NCBI GenBank assembly: GCA_002495625.1
Contig: DAGC01000002.1
Span: 113,216-171,992, forward strand
Length of the DNA: 58,777 bases
Source: Methanobacterium sp. UBA375
GTDB taxonomy: Archaea; Methanobacteriota; Methanobacteria; Methanobacteriales; Methanobacteriaceae
Direction of reading: 5' to 3'
Made by a program: the position numbers and the translations under genes. The notes under the pieces were generated by a model. That model had not been told where the DNA came from. It searched no databases and worked only from the letters and a program-made list of their open reading frames with translations. This document shows, one piece after another, positions 1-7,744 of the stretch; within the stretch, counting starts at the first letter, position 1; every line of letters begins with the position of its first letter.

Positions 1-40
1 TTTTTTTTTTTTTTTTTGGTTTCCCCCCCCCCCCCCCCCC
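1..40. other. homopolymer T/C run at window edge, probable contig-end artefact
   Basis: Seventeen T, two G, three T and then eighteen C occupy the first 40 bases. Nothing comparable occurs elsewhere in the window, and the run cuts into the reading frame of the PAS gene beside it. I read this as low-quality contig-end sequence rather than biology. A genuine G-tract on the minus strand cannot be excluded. Confidence 0.6.
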
Positions 41-322
41 TTAGAGATACATTTATCTCAGCAGTAGTAATATTTCCTAATTTTTTAATAAAATCGTAAG
101 TATCCTCAATTTTTTTATCAGGATTTAATACCAAGTCTATTAATAGGGTCTCCGTTCATCATAGAAGGGCAGAGCATATTCGTAATTCCCCTTTCCTAAG
201 ATATCTTCTGTTTTGACTCCGGTCATTTCTACCATGGCCTGATTCCAGGCAACTACTTTGCCTTCAACATCAATAACAAAAGTCGCTTTGGGTAGGAAAT
301 CAATTATTTCAGATAAACACAT
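41..322 (-). pseudogene. PAS-domain sensor protein, frameshifted and cut by the window edge
   Basis: The first 60 residues from the ATG at 322 are a PAS-domain start: a FLPKATFVIDVEGKVVAWN core followed by the MTGVKTEDILGKGNYEYALP segment typical of methanobacterial sensor kinases. The frame stops just after ERRP. Restoring one C to the CCC run (plus-strand GGG at 146-148) lets the frame continue as LLIDLVLNPDKKIEDTYDF and on to the homopolymer run at position 40. The gene is therefore either broken by a one-base deletion or mis-sequenced near the contig end. It probably encoded a cytoplasmic multi-PAS signalling protein whose remainder lies off the left edge. Confidence 0.6.
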
Positions 323-662
323 TTCAAATTCCTCTTAAGATCTATTTGAATTAATTTTCACAAAAACGTTAAAATATTATGGTTTACCATCCAATCATAC
401 TAATAAAATAGTTCATGTGAATATAAATAATTTATATTAACAAAAAATTGTATTTATTAAAAAAAATAATGCCCTCTTTGGAACCTGGATCATGGGGTTG
501 ATCTGAGATTTTTTTATAAAAAAATTGGGGAGAAAAATTAGAAACCTAAAAAAGCTGTTGATGGGTATTTATCCAAAATCAAACTACATTACTAGATAAG
601 ATAATAATGATAAATTAATCTAAGAAAGAATATTCTTTTAAATAAGAAAATTTACAGTATTG
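323..662. other. AT-rich intergenic region without a recognisable gene
   Basis: This 340-base gap separates the 3' end of the 2-phosphoglycerate kinase gene from the start of the PAS gene; both are on the minus strand. It is AT-rich, with TATA-like stretches near 419-443 that could serve the PAS gene and T-rich minus-strand sequence just below 662 that could terminate the kinase transcript. No open frame with a ribosome binding site was found on either strand. Confidence 0.5.
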
Positions 663-1625
663 TTATTCTGTCTTATCCTTCTTATACAGAAATCCTTGTT
701 CGTCCAGATCGCTTATCATTTTATCCAGGGTTTCCTTATCTGGTGCGCATATTTTATGGCTGTGGATGTTGTCTGAAAGATGGTAGAGGTTGTCCAGGTC
801 TTTTTTTCGCTGGGGGTTTTCATTTAAACGTTTGATGAATCGCTTGGCTTCCACAGGGTCGTAGACGTTAACCCTTCTTTTGAGTGGTTCCCCAAATCCA
901 GGAAGGTAGTAGGTTACATCCACCAGTCTTCCCCCGTATTTATCTATGATTATGTTGGTCAATTCACCCAGTTCATCAACTGAATTCTGGAAGAGAAGGT
1001 TTTTACAGATCTGTTTGATTAAGCTGAGCATTCTTTTTATGGTGTTATCGATTTCCAGGTTATTTATCACGGGGATGTTATGTTCAACCGCCTGCTTGAC
1101 CAGGTAATTGTTGATTATCCTGTTTTCTTTGAAGTATTCCAGGTGTTTACCGCCACGTTTTATGGCCATGGCCCTTTTTACGAACCTTTCCTTATGGATT
1201 TCTTCATCGGTGGTGAGGACGAAGAAGTGGATGTATGCGTCGTCTTTAAATTTATCGATATTCAGTAAGCCAGGGACCAGGTGCACACCCTCGATAACCA
1301 CATCGTCGGAGTCGTTAACCGCCCGGGTTATAACCTTCTCAATAGCAGGTATAACAAAAGAAGCGTGTTCTTCAAAACCAGCGCTGATTAAACCATCACC
1401 ATTTCCTTCAAAGCGATGTTTATCTCTGATGGTGACATAGGCATCGAATGAAGATTTATGCAGTGCAGGGGCGTATTCCGGGCCGATTATCCCCCTGACG
1501 ATCTCCCGGATAAAATCAGTTTCAATGGTGTGGGTGATGCCCAGTGTTTTTGCCAGCTCTGAAGCTATAGTGGACTTACCAATTCCAGAAGCACTGCCTA
1601 CTAATATCACGTATGGTTTTCTCAA
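663..1625 (-). CDS. pgk2: 2-phosphoglycerate kinase
   Basis: A P-loop kinase of 320 residues. The Walker A motif GSASGIGKST is at residues 10-19, followed by an ETDFIREIVRG segment and VVIEGVHLVPG in the middle of the protein, as in the archaeal 2-phosphoglycerate kinases. These convert 2-phosphoglycerate to 2,3-diphosphoglycerate, the precursor of the cyclic 2,3-diphosphoglycerate solute found in Methanobacteriales. The length fits the family (roughly 300 residues). The start is TTG, with GGAG about a dozen bases upstream. No cyclic-diphosphoglycerate synthetase gene lies nearby, so the pathway assignment rests on the family alone. Confidence 0.75.
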   Translation of the reverse strand: MRKPYVILVGSASGIGKSTIASELAKTLGITHTIETDFIREIVRGIIGPEYAPALHKSSFDAYVTIRDKHRFEGNGDGLISAGFEEHASFVIPAIEKVITRAVNDSDDVVIEGVHLVPGLLNIDKFKDDAYIHFFVLTTDEEIHKERFVKRAMAIKRGGKHLEYFKENRIINNYLVKQAVEHNIPVINNLEIDNTIKRMLSLIKQICKNLLFQNSVDELGELTNIIIDKYGGRLVDVTYYLPGFGEPLKRRVNVYDPVEAKRFIKRLNENPQRKKDLDNLYHLSDNIHSHKICAPDKETLDKMISDLDEQGFLYKKDKTE

Positions 1626-1856
1626 GGAGGATCAACTCCAAATTACAAATAAAAGGTTTAACGCCCTTAAAAAATGGTTCTTTTAAACCAGTACGGGTTT
1701 TTTTAAACCCCGATTGGATAATTATAGTTTAACCTTTGGATAATGTTTTTAATGGTAATTATATTTGTTACAACCGTATTATGTAAAATGGTTACAATAC
1801 CTATTTTTTTTTAAGGTTGAGAATATTACTATTCTGTGAATGGTTGTTATAATCGG

Positions 1857-2204
1857 TTAGGTTAAGAAGTCGATTACCCGTTCAGCACTTCTTCTCATTT
1901 CGATCCTGATTAACCCCAGGTTGATGTCTATATCAGATATAACTACCAGTATACCTTCACCTGCATCGATCATGAGTGTTTTGCCCTTATTTCCCTCAAT
2001 CATTACCTGTTGTAATGGTTCATGTTTCATTTCCTCTGCAGATCTCTCTGCAGTACCAAATACTGCAGATGCCATGGCGGCTACCAGTTCAGAGTCTATA
2101 TCTCCGGGTACTTCGCTTTCGATGATTAAACCGTCTTTTCCTACCACTAGAGATCCGTTTACCCCATTGATCCTGCCTAAGTCTTTAAGTACTCTATCTA
2201 TCAT
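1857..2204 (-). CDS. Roadblock/LC7 domain protein
   Basis: A 115-residue single-domain Roadblock/LC7 (MglB-like) protein. The order is an alpha-helical start, GSLVVGKDGLIIES, a central helix rich in Ala and Ser, and IDAGEGILVVISDIDINLG. These proteins dimerise and regulate small GTPases, and in bacteria MglB controls cell polarity. I place the start at the ATG at 2204, which follows GGAGGGAT at good spacing; an upstream GTG at 2219 would place the ribosome binding site inside the gene. It is divergent from the SepF/MinD set, which suggests a shared role. The 5' flank contains a 26-base tandem repeat. Confidence 0.8.
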   Translation of the reverse strand: MIDRVLKDLGRINGVNGSLVVGKDGLIIESEVPGDIDSELVAAMASAVFGTAERSAEEMKHEPLQQVMIEGNKGKTLMIDAGEGILVVISDIDINLGLIRIEMRRSAERVIDFLT

Positions 2205-2214
2205 ACTATCCCTC

Positions 2215-2266
2215 CACACTACAATTGGATTCTACTCAATCACACTACAATTGAGTTCTACCCAAT
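2215..2266. repeat. 26-bp tandem repeat, two copies, at the 5' edge of the Roadblock gene
   Basis: Positions 2215-2240 and 2241-2266 are head-to-tail copies of a unit beginning CACACTACAATTG, differing at only a few bases. The first copy touches the Roadblock ribosome binding region. It is one of about ten gene-edge repeats in the window. Confidence 0.85.
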
Positions 2267-2276
2267 AGTATATATC
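2267..2276 (+). promoter_or_regulatory. TATA box of the DUF1611-sepF transcript
   Basis: AGTATATATC lies about 75 bases before the TTG start at 2350, in the only long gap ahead of this gene set. It fits an archaeal TATA element with a 5' leader of about 45-50 bases. Confidence 0.5.
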
Positions 2277-2349
2277 TTGGTTTAACATTTATTAAATAAA
2301 TAGATAATGAATATTCCTATGATATTTCACTAATGACAGGAGTGATTTT

Positions 2350-3402
2350 TTGTATTTTGTAAATTCTGTGAAAGACCTCCAAGATCTTAATCCGTTTATA
2401 ATAATTGGTTGCGGCGGAGGAGGCGAAAAATTTGCTAATTTTGAAGGGGTTCAAGCTGTAGGTTTTATAGATGATGATAAAGCAAAACAAGGCATGGAAT
2501 TTTGTAATAGTACCATATATTCAGATTTAGATGATTTAATTCGGGATACTGAAGCCTGTAGCGTTGCTATAATGCTCCCCATAGGAGCTGAAGGCGCAGC
2601 ACTTAAATACGCTGTCCAGGCGTTGGACAAAGGTAAGAACGTGGTTACTTCCTTCAGATCTCTACCACTATCCACCAATTCTTCTCTTTTAAAGTTTGCA
2701 CAGGAGAAAAATGTGGTTATCAAGGAGATCAGTCCCCGGTTAGATGTTATAAAGAATATATTCGGTAATGCACCACCAAAATGCACTGAAATATTAACTA
2801 AACTAAATTATAAACCAGGAGCACCCGTGATATTTGTGGGAGGGACTTCCCAGGAATGTGGTAAAAGAACTACCACCAGGATGCTTGGTAAAGCAGCCCA
2901 GGACGCGGGAATGAATCCGGCAATAATATCCACCGATGAGATGGGACTGGAACAACCAGTCGACCTGAATTTCAGGGCGGGAAGCCTTTCTGTGATGGAT
3001 GTGGCGTCTGCAGTGATGGGGGCTATAAAACATCTGGAAGAACAGAAGGATCCCGATATAGTATTGGTGGAAGGACAATCCAGCCTGACTGAAAGGGGTA
3101 ATCCCCATCCCCGGGGTTTATCAGCAGCAATAATGGTGGGGGCTCAACCAGACTTCACCGTGGTATGTCACCGGCCCAACCACCCCTACAGGGAGCCATT
3201 AGGGATTGAATATGAGGTGAAGGCTATAGAAGCCGTGGAACCCACCAAGGTAGTGGGAATATCTTTAAACCTGAGAAATGTTGAAAATAAGGATCTATTA
3301 ACGGATTTTGAGGAAAAATATAATCTCCCCACAGTGGACATTAAAAATGGCGGAGCATCAAGATTATTGGAAGTAATTAACGACCACATAAGGAAGTTAT
3401 AA
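2350..3402 (+). CDS. DUF1611 family P-loop protein
   Basis: A 350-residue two-domain protein. Residues 1-150 form a Rossmann-like domain with a glycine-rich loop (IIIGCGGGG) and a NAD-binding look. Residues 160-350 form a P-loop domain with GGTSQECGKRT at about 164-174, plus an EGQSSL motif. This is the DUF1611_N/DUF1611 architecture; some bacterial members (DgcN) act in D-glutamate metabolism, but that role is not established here. The TTG start follows CAGGAG at 8-base spacing. Its stop is only two bases before sepF, so the two are co-transcribed and probably translationally coupled. Confidence 0.75.
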   Translation: MYFVNSVKDLQDLNPFIIIGCGGGGEKFANFEGVQAVGFIDDDKAKQGMEFCNSTIYSDLDDLIRDTEACSVAIMLPIGAEGAALKYAVQALDKGKNVVTSFRSLPLSTNSSLLKFAQEKNVVIKEISPRLDVIKNIFGNAPPKCTEILTKLNYKPGAPVIFVGGTSQECGKRTTTRMLGKAAQDAGMNPAIISTDEMGLEQPVDLNFRAGSLSVMDVASAVMGAIKHLEEQKDPDIVLVEGQSSLTERGNPHPRGLSAAIMVGAQPDFTVVCHRPNHPYREPLGIEYEVKAIEAVEPTKVVGISLNLRNVENKDLLTDFEEKYNLPTVDIKNGGASRLLEVINDHIRKL

Positions 3403-3404
3403 AA

Positions 3405-3758
3405 ATGAAGGATATAATGGATAGTCTAAAGAAAAATCTCGGATTGGAAGAAACCAGACAGAAAGAGGACCAGGAAACAATAATCATACCGGAACAATCT
3501 TTCTATGAAATAATATTAACGAAGGTAAACAATTTAGACGATTTCATTGATGCACTGCAACAGATCGAAGAGGAAAAGAATCCCATAATAATGGATCTGA
3601 CCAACTTCGAAAAGAATGTTCCAGAAGATTTCCAAGTAGCCGGGGAAAAATTGAAGGCCTTCAGGGATAGCACTGGTGGTGAGGCAATATTACTGTGTAA
3701 AAATGGTAAAAATGTGATTATTGTTACCCCTCCCGAGATAAAATTGATAAGAAAGTGA
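3405..3758 (+). CDS. sepF: SepF cell-division protein, FtsZ membrane anchor
   Basis: A 117-residue archaeal SepF. The N-terminal 14 residues form an amphipathic helix (MKDIMDSLKKNLGL) that would bind the membrane. A short linker leads to the SepF core with NPIIMDLTNFEKNV and the GGEAILLCKNGKNVIIVTPP strand-turn-strand end. In archaea SepF tethers FtsZ to the membrane at the division site. ftsZ is not in the window. The gene directly follows the DUF1611 gene and precedes the MinD-like genes, which supports a division-related operon. Confidence 0.85.
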   Translation: MKDIMDSLKKNLGLEETRQKEDQETIIIPEQSFYEIILTKVNNLDDFIDALQQIEEEKNPIIMDLTNFEKNVPEDFQVAGEKLKAFRDSTGGEAILLCKNGKNVIIVTPPEIKLIRK

Positions 3759-3851
3759 AATTCTTACCAGAAATAGAACCGGTATGGAAATTGATAGTGT
3801 GGTAATTAGTATAATTGCCATAGGGAAAAGAATATTAAGTTAGTGCAGAAA

Positions 3852-3860
3852 TTTATAAAT
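3852..3860 (+). promoter_or_regulatory. TATA box upstream of the Pro-Glu-rich protein
   Basis: TTTATAAAT is centred about 40 bases before the ATG at 3896, with GAGGGA as ribosome binding site. It suggests an internal promoter, so the downstream minD pair can also be transcribed independently of sepF. Confidence 0.5.
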
Positions 3861-3895
3861 AAGGGAGTTAATTACTATAGATCGAGGGAAGATAA

Positions 3896-5110
3896 ATGGA
3901 CGTGCCCATTACCAAACCTTCAATGGTTTCATATGCCGATGATCTGGACTTTGCACAGCTATTGGAGAACCTGTTGAAGGAAGGACATAATGGATTTGTG
4001 AGGATAACTCAAGATGCAGAAGAAGGCTTCATCATATTCAAGGATGGAAGGCAGGTAGCTGCAGAATATGGTAGATTTTCCAGATCAGAGGCTATAGAAA
4101 ATATCACATCTGCCGTGGAAAATAGGGGCACAGTTATTGAAGTATTTGACCTGAAAAAATCCCACATAGACTACATCATCGACGTTAACAAACCATTTTT
4201 ACTGGAAGCAGACTACGATGTCTACAAGATAATAGACGAACTCAAAGGTACAGGCACGGCAGAGGAACTAGAATCATCTGTTTCTGAGCCAGAACCAGTC
4301 CCAGAACCTGAGCCGGAACCAGTTACAGAATCTGAGCCGGAGATGGAAGCTGAAGTTGGGCCTGAATCTGAACCAGAACCCGAGCCTGGAACCGAACCAG
4401 AAGTTGAACCTGAATTAGAGCCAGTACCAGAGACTGAAGTAGAACCTACCAAAGAAACCAAGCCAGTTTCAGAACCTGAAGTAGAAGCAGAAACTACCAT
4501 AGAAACTGAATCAGAACCAAAGAAAACTCATTCAGTAGCTGACTACATGACTACAGCACAGAATTCGGTCCAGCCAGCTTCAAAGGATCAATCCACAGAT
4601 CAAACTCCCATATCAAGGGAAGAGCTTCGGGAGCAATTAAAAACCACCCAAACCGAAACAGCCAATGAAGTCGAACCAGAAACAGCGGCTCAATCGGAAC
4701 CAATGGATCGTTCTAAACTCCTCGAAAAGTATGGAATTAAGGAGATGAACGAAGACGATGTTGATGATCTTCTCGATGATTACAAAGGAGGTTCACTGAA
4801 CGAGGATGATGTAGAGAAGATAGAACTAACCCTCATGAATAAAATAAAGAAATCTATATTTGGTATTCCAAAAATTAAGGGTACAGAGGTTATGGTTTTC
4901 CTTGATAATACATCAGATCTTTCCGGATACATAAACATCATCATAGAATACGAAGGTAAAGGATTGCTTTCCCGGTTGATGGGAGAATCAAAAGATATCG
5001 ATAATTTAAGAAGGCAAGTTATAAATATTGTGCAAATAGAAATTAAAAAGAGTTTCAGAAAATATCCTGAAATAGTGGATAAATTTAACATAAATGTGGA
5101 TATAACTTAG
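3896..5110 (+). CDS. DUF2226-like protein with Pro-Glu-rich linker
   Basis: A 404-residue soluble protein in three parts. Residues 15-110 contain a G-x-hydrophobic strand pattern ending in GFIIFKDGRQVAAEYG, resembling the PATAN/DUF4388-type domain of bacterial motility and polarity proteins, and also the DUF2226 family of archaea. Residues about 129-207 are a tandem Pro-Glu/Ser-Glu-Pro linker, strongly acidic. Residues about 270-404 form a second folded domain rich in acidic and branched residues. No catalytic motif is visible. The gene ends 17 bases before the first MinD, so the two are probably co-translated. The family names are by recall and less sure than the architecture. Confidence 0.6.
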   Translation: MDVPITKPSMVSYADDLDFAQLLENLLKEGHNGFVRITQDAEEGFIIFKDGRQVAAEYGRFSRSEAIENITSAVENRGTVIEVFDLKKSHIDYIIDVNKPFLLEADYDVYKIIDELKGTGTAEELESSVSEPEPVPEPEPEPVTESEPEMEAEVGPESEPEPEPGTEPEVEPELEPVPETEVEPTKETKPVSEPEVEAETTIETESEPKKTHSVADYMTTAQNSVQPASKDQSTDQTPISREELREQLKTTQTETANEVEPETAAQSEPMDRSKLLEKYGIKEMNEDDVDDLLDDYKGGSLNEDDVEKIELTLMNKIKKSIFGIPKIKGTEVMVFLDNTSDLSGYINIIIEYEGKGLLSRLMGESKDIDNLRRQVINIVQIEIKKSFRKYPEIVDKFNINVDIT

Positions 5111-5127
5111 GTAGGAGGAATGTTAGT

Positions 5128-5907
5128 TTGACAAGAGTTATAGTAGTTGCTTCTGGAAAGGGGGGTGTGGGAAAAACCACGATAACTGCTAATCTGGGAG
5201 TGGCTTTGTCAACTTATGGAGAAGAAACTTTAGTTTTAGACGCTGATGTGGCTATGGCCAATCTTGAACTGATTTTAGGAATGGAAGGTAAATCAGTAAC
5301 CCTGCACGATGTACTATCCGGTGATGCGTCCATAGAAGACGCCATATACGAAGGTCCTGGTGGTGTGAAGGTTGTCCCAGCCGGAATATCTCTAGAAGGC
5401 CTGCGGAAGATTAAACTTGACAGATTAGAGGATGCATTGGAGACATTGGTACATAATATCGATGTCCTCTTAATAGATGCCCCCGCAGGATTGGAGAAGG
5501 ATGCACTGGCATCTATAGCCGCGGCGCAGGAGATGATCCTGGTAACCACGCCAGAAGTCCCGTCCATCAGCGACGCCCTTAAGACCAAGATAATAGCCAA
5601 TAAACTGGGAGTGGACATAATAGGGGTGGTAATAAACAGGGAACTCCACGATAAAACATTCCTGACCATAAACGAGATAGAAACCATACTGGAAGTACCA
5701 GTAATTGCAGTCATACCGGATGATCCCGAAGTAAGCAGGGCAGCAGCCTTCGGAGAGCCGCTAATAGTTAAAAATCCCAAGTCACCCACCAGCAACGCCA
5801 TAATGCAGCTGGGCGCTGATTTAATTGGTGAACAGTACCAGCCAATTGAACCAGATAAGAAGGGTGTCATCGCCAAATTAGTGGAAGGCCTTCTAGGCCG
5901 CCGGTAA
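5128..5907 (+). CDS. minD: MinD/ParA-type ATPase, canonical copy
   Basis: A 259-residue deviant-Walker ATPase. KGGVGKT at residues 11-17 carries both the signature lysine and the P-loop lysine; the switch region DADVAMANLELILG follows, with the DAPAGLEKDA motif in the middle. The C-terminal end (GVIAKLVEGLLGRR) can form the amphipathic membrane-binding helix typical of MinD. The start is TTG after GTAGGAGG; an ATG nearer the ribosome binding site gives only a three-codon frame. It would cycle on and off the membrane with ATP and position partner proteins. A degenerate paralogue follows 34 bases downstream. Confidence 0.85.
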   Translation: MTRVIVVASGKGGVGKTTITANLGVALSTYGEETLVLDADVAMANLELILGMEGKSVTLHDVLSGDASIEDAIYEGPGGVKVVPAGISLEGLRKIKLDRLEDALETLVHNIDVLLIDAPAGLEKDALASIAAAQEMILVTTPEVPSISDALKTKIIANKLGVDIIGVVINRELHDKTFLTINEIETILEVPVIAVIPDDPEVSRAAAFGEPLIVKNPKSPTSNAIMQLGADLIGEQYQPIEPDKKGVIAKLVEGLLGRR

Positions 5908-5941
5908 ATAAAAATAAAACCAATTACATAAATAAGATACG

Positions 5942-6736
5942 ATGTCTAGATTTATAGCCATAGCTTCTGGAAAGGGGGGAGTGGGCAGGACTTCTTTAAC
6001 TTTTAATCTGGGAGTGGCCATGTCCCTCTTTGGTGAGAAAATAGTGATGCTGGATCTGGATTTAGTCATGGCCAACCTCGATGTAATAACCGGCCTCTTA
6101 AATCCCGACGTCACCCTACACGATGTCCTAGTTCGTGATCAGTCAATAGAAGACTGTGTATATGAAATAGAAAATGATATAAGGGTAATTCCCACGGGCA
6201 TCCACTTCGAAACCCTGAAACACATAAACCCCAACTACATCTCCTGGAACAAGATCATCCAGGAAGGATCAGAATATGGGGACGTGTTCCTCATGGACAT
6301 CCCCGCCGGAATCAACGCTAACATCTTCGACGGACTCCCTGAAGGTACAGAGGTACTACTTTTAACCAATTCTACCATGCCCTCTGTAGCCGATGCCCTT
6401 AAGATTAAAATACTATTCAGTGAACTGGACATAAATGTTCTAGGCTTCGTTTTAAACATGTGGTACGATGACAAATTCTTACTCTCACCCAATGAGATAG
6501 AAGCCATACTAGAAGTGCCACTCATGAGCACCATCCCCTACGACCGGGAACTGGAACGGGCACTGGCCATGGGCCGGTCCGTGGTTGAGGTCAACCAATC
6601 ATCACCCACCAGCAACGCCATCATGCAACTGGCGGCTGACCTGTTAGGTAAAAATTATGAGCCTATAGAACCGGATAAACAGAGCATCCTGAACCGGTTG
6701 AAGAAATTCGTAGGATTACTACCTGAAGGTAAATAA
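5942..6736 (+). CDS. minD: MinD/ParA-type ATPase paralogue with altered P-loop
   Basis: A 264-residue paralogue of the preceding gene, aligned over its whole length, including the shared SSPTSNAIMQLAADL segment and a C-terminal amphipathic tail. The Walker A motif reads KGGVGRTS: signature Lys11 is kept, but the P-loop lysine at position 16 is arginine and the last threonine is serine. Such a change usually damages nucleotide hydrolysis, so this copy may be a binding-only partner that dimerises with the canonical one. The gene has no frameshift, and the rest of the fold is conserved, which argues for a selected function. Confidence 0.8.
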   Translation: MSRFIAIASGKGGVGRTSLTFNLGVAMSLFGEKIVMLDLDLVMANLDVITGLLNPDVTLHDVLVRDQSIEDCVYEIENDIRVIPTGIHFETLKHINPNYISWNKIIQEGSEYGDVFLMDIPAGINANIFDGLPEGTEVLLLTNSTMPSVADALKIKILFSELDINVLGFVLNMWYDDKFLLSPNEIEAILEVPLMSTIPYDRELERALAMGRSVVEVNQSSPTSNAIMQLAADLLGKNYEPIEPDKQSILNRLKKFVGLLPEGK

Positions 6737-6816
6737 CACCCCCTATTTTTCATAAGTAAACTATTCTACCCGATTCATACCCCTTTAATTTGCATAAAGA
6801 ATTTGATTGATGGATT

Positions 6817-7701
6817 ATGAATACCAACAAAAACCATCCACCTGAAGTCGCTGCTTTAGGAACCTGCAACATAGATTTTATAATGAGAGTACCCCGTTTC
6901 AGCGAAGCAGATGACGAGGTAGATATAGAGGAACTGAAGATATCCCTGGGAGGTTCCGCATCCAACTTCGCCGTAGGCCTCTCCCGAGCCGGTGTGGATG
7001 TGGGGATAATGGCCAGAATTGGTGATGATGCCTATGGTGAGTTTGCCACCATGAAATTGGAAGAAGAAGGTGTTAAAACAGACAGACTCATAAAATTATC
7101 CGGATCAACTGGACTGGCATTTATATCGGTTGATGTTAAGGGTGAAAGATCCATCTACACATCCATGGGCGCCAATGCCCGGTTTAAACTCGAAAAGGAA
7201 GATATAGAATACATCCAGGGTTCCAAGTTACTCCACGTCACCGGTATGTACAAAGAAGTGGTCCACGAGGCAGTTAAACATGCCAAACAGATATCACTCA
7301 ATCCCGGGACAGTGCTATCCTCCTATGGAATAGAAGACCTAAAAGATATCATTCCAAAAGCCGATATTCTCTTTTTAAACCAGAAAGAAACAGCACTCCT
7401 AACTGGGAAGGATTTCCATGAGGGTGCTACTGATCTGGTAGATAGGGGAGTACCTCTGGTGGTGGTAACCTGCGGTAAGAAGGGGGCAAGACTTTACACC
7501 CAGGATGAGGTAATATACTCCCCCACCTCTGAGGTAGACACACTGGATACTACTGGGGCTGGTGATGCATTCGCCGCGGGATTCGTATCCGGTTACATAA
7601 AAAGCGAAGGACTGGATAAGTGTTTAGAGCTGGGGAATCAAATGGCCTGCGACTGTATTGGTAAATTAGGAGCAGTGAATCACCACTACCATCCAGACTA
7701 G
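6817..7701 (+). CDS. PfkB-family sugar/nucleoside kinase
   Basis: A 294-residue ribokinase-family protein. The N-terminal GTCNIDFIMRVP segment, GGSASNFAVGLSR at about residues 47-59 and the TTGAGDAFAAGF signature near residue 245 (catalytic Asp in GAGD) are all present. Such kinases phosphorylate sugars, nucleosides or related alcohols with ATP. The substrate cannot be read from the sequence; archaeal relatives include nucleoside kinases. The gene starts 80 bases after the minD pair. Its last codons are copied in a 27-base tandem repeat beyond the stop. Confidence 0.75.
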   Translation: MNTNKNHPPEVAALGTCNIDFIMRVPRFSEADDEVDIEELKISLGGSASNFAVGLSRAGVDVGIMARIGDDAYGEFATMKLEEEGVKTDRLIKLSGSTGLAFISVDVKGERSIYTSMGANARFKLEKEDIEYIQGSKLLHVTGMYKEVVHEAVKHAKQISLNPGTVLSSYGIEDLKDIIPKADILFLNQKETALLTGKDFHEGATDLVDRGVPLVVVTCGKKGARLYTQDEVIYSPTSEVDTLDTTGAGDAFAAGFVSGYIKSEGLDKCLELGNQMACDCIGKLGAVNHHYHPD

Positions 7702-7744
7702 AGATAGGGGATTCACTATCCAGACCAGAGATAGGGGATTCATA
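7691..7744. repeat. 27-bp tandem repeat spanning the PfkB stop codon
   Basis: Units 7691-7717 and 7718-7744 share ATCCAGAC(T/C)AGAGATAGG and beyond. The first contains the PfkB stop TAG (7699-7701). In the second, that stop is CAG, and the unit runs into the stop codon of the convergent TatD gene. Confidence 0.85.

Noticed and set aside
1680..1770. Inverted repeat GGGTTTTTTTAAACCC as an operator
   Set aside because: It is mainly a T/A run with short flanks, has no second copy near a promoter, and cannot be separated from chance in AT-rich DNA.
4222..4500. Open frame on the minus strand opposite the Pro-Glu-rich gene, Ser/Gly repeat protein
   Set aside because: It is the complement of the Pro-Glu repeat; composition is forced by the sense strand and there is no ribosome binding site.
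4260..4530. Possible recombination hot spot or foreign insert in the Pro-Glu repeat
   Set aside because: The repeat stays in frame, and flanking domains are continuous; such linkers arise by simple expansion.
5214..5876. 220-residue minus-strand frame opposite the first MinD
   Set aside because: It mirrors the whole MinD coding region, has no recognisable domain and no start signal.
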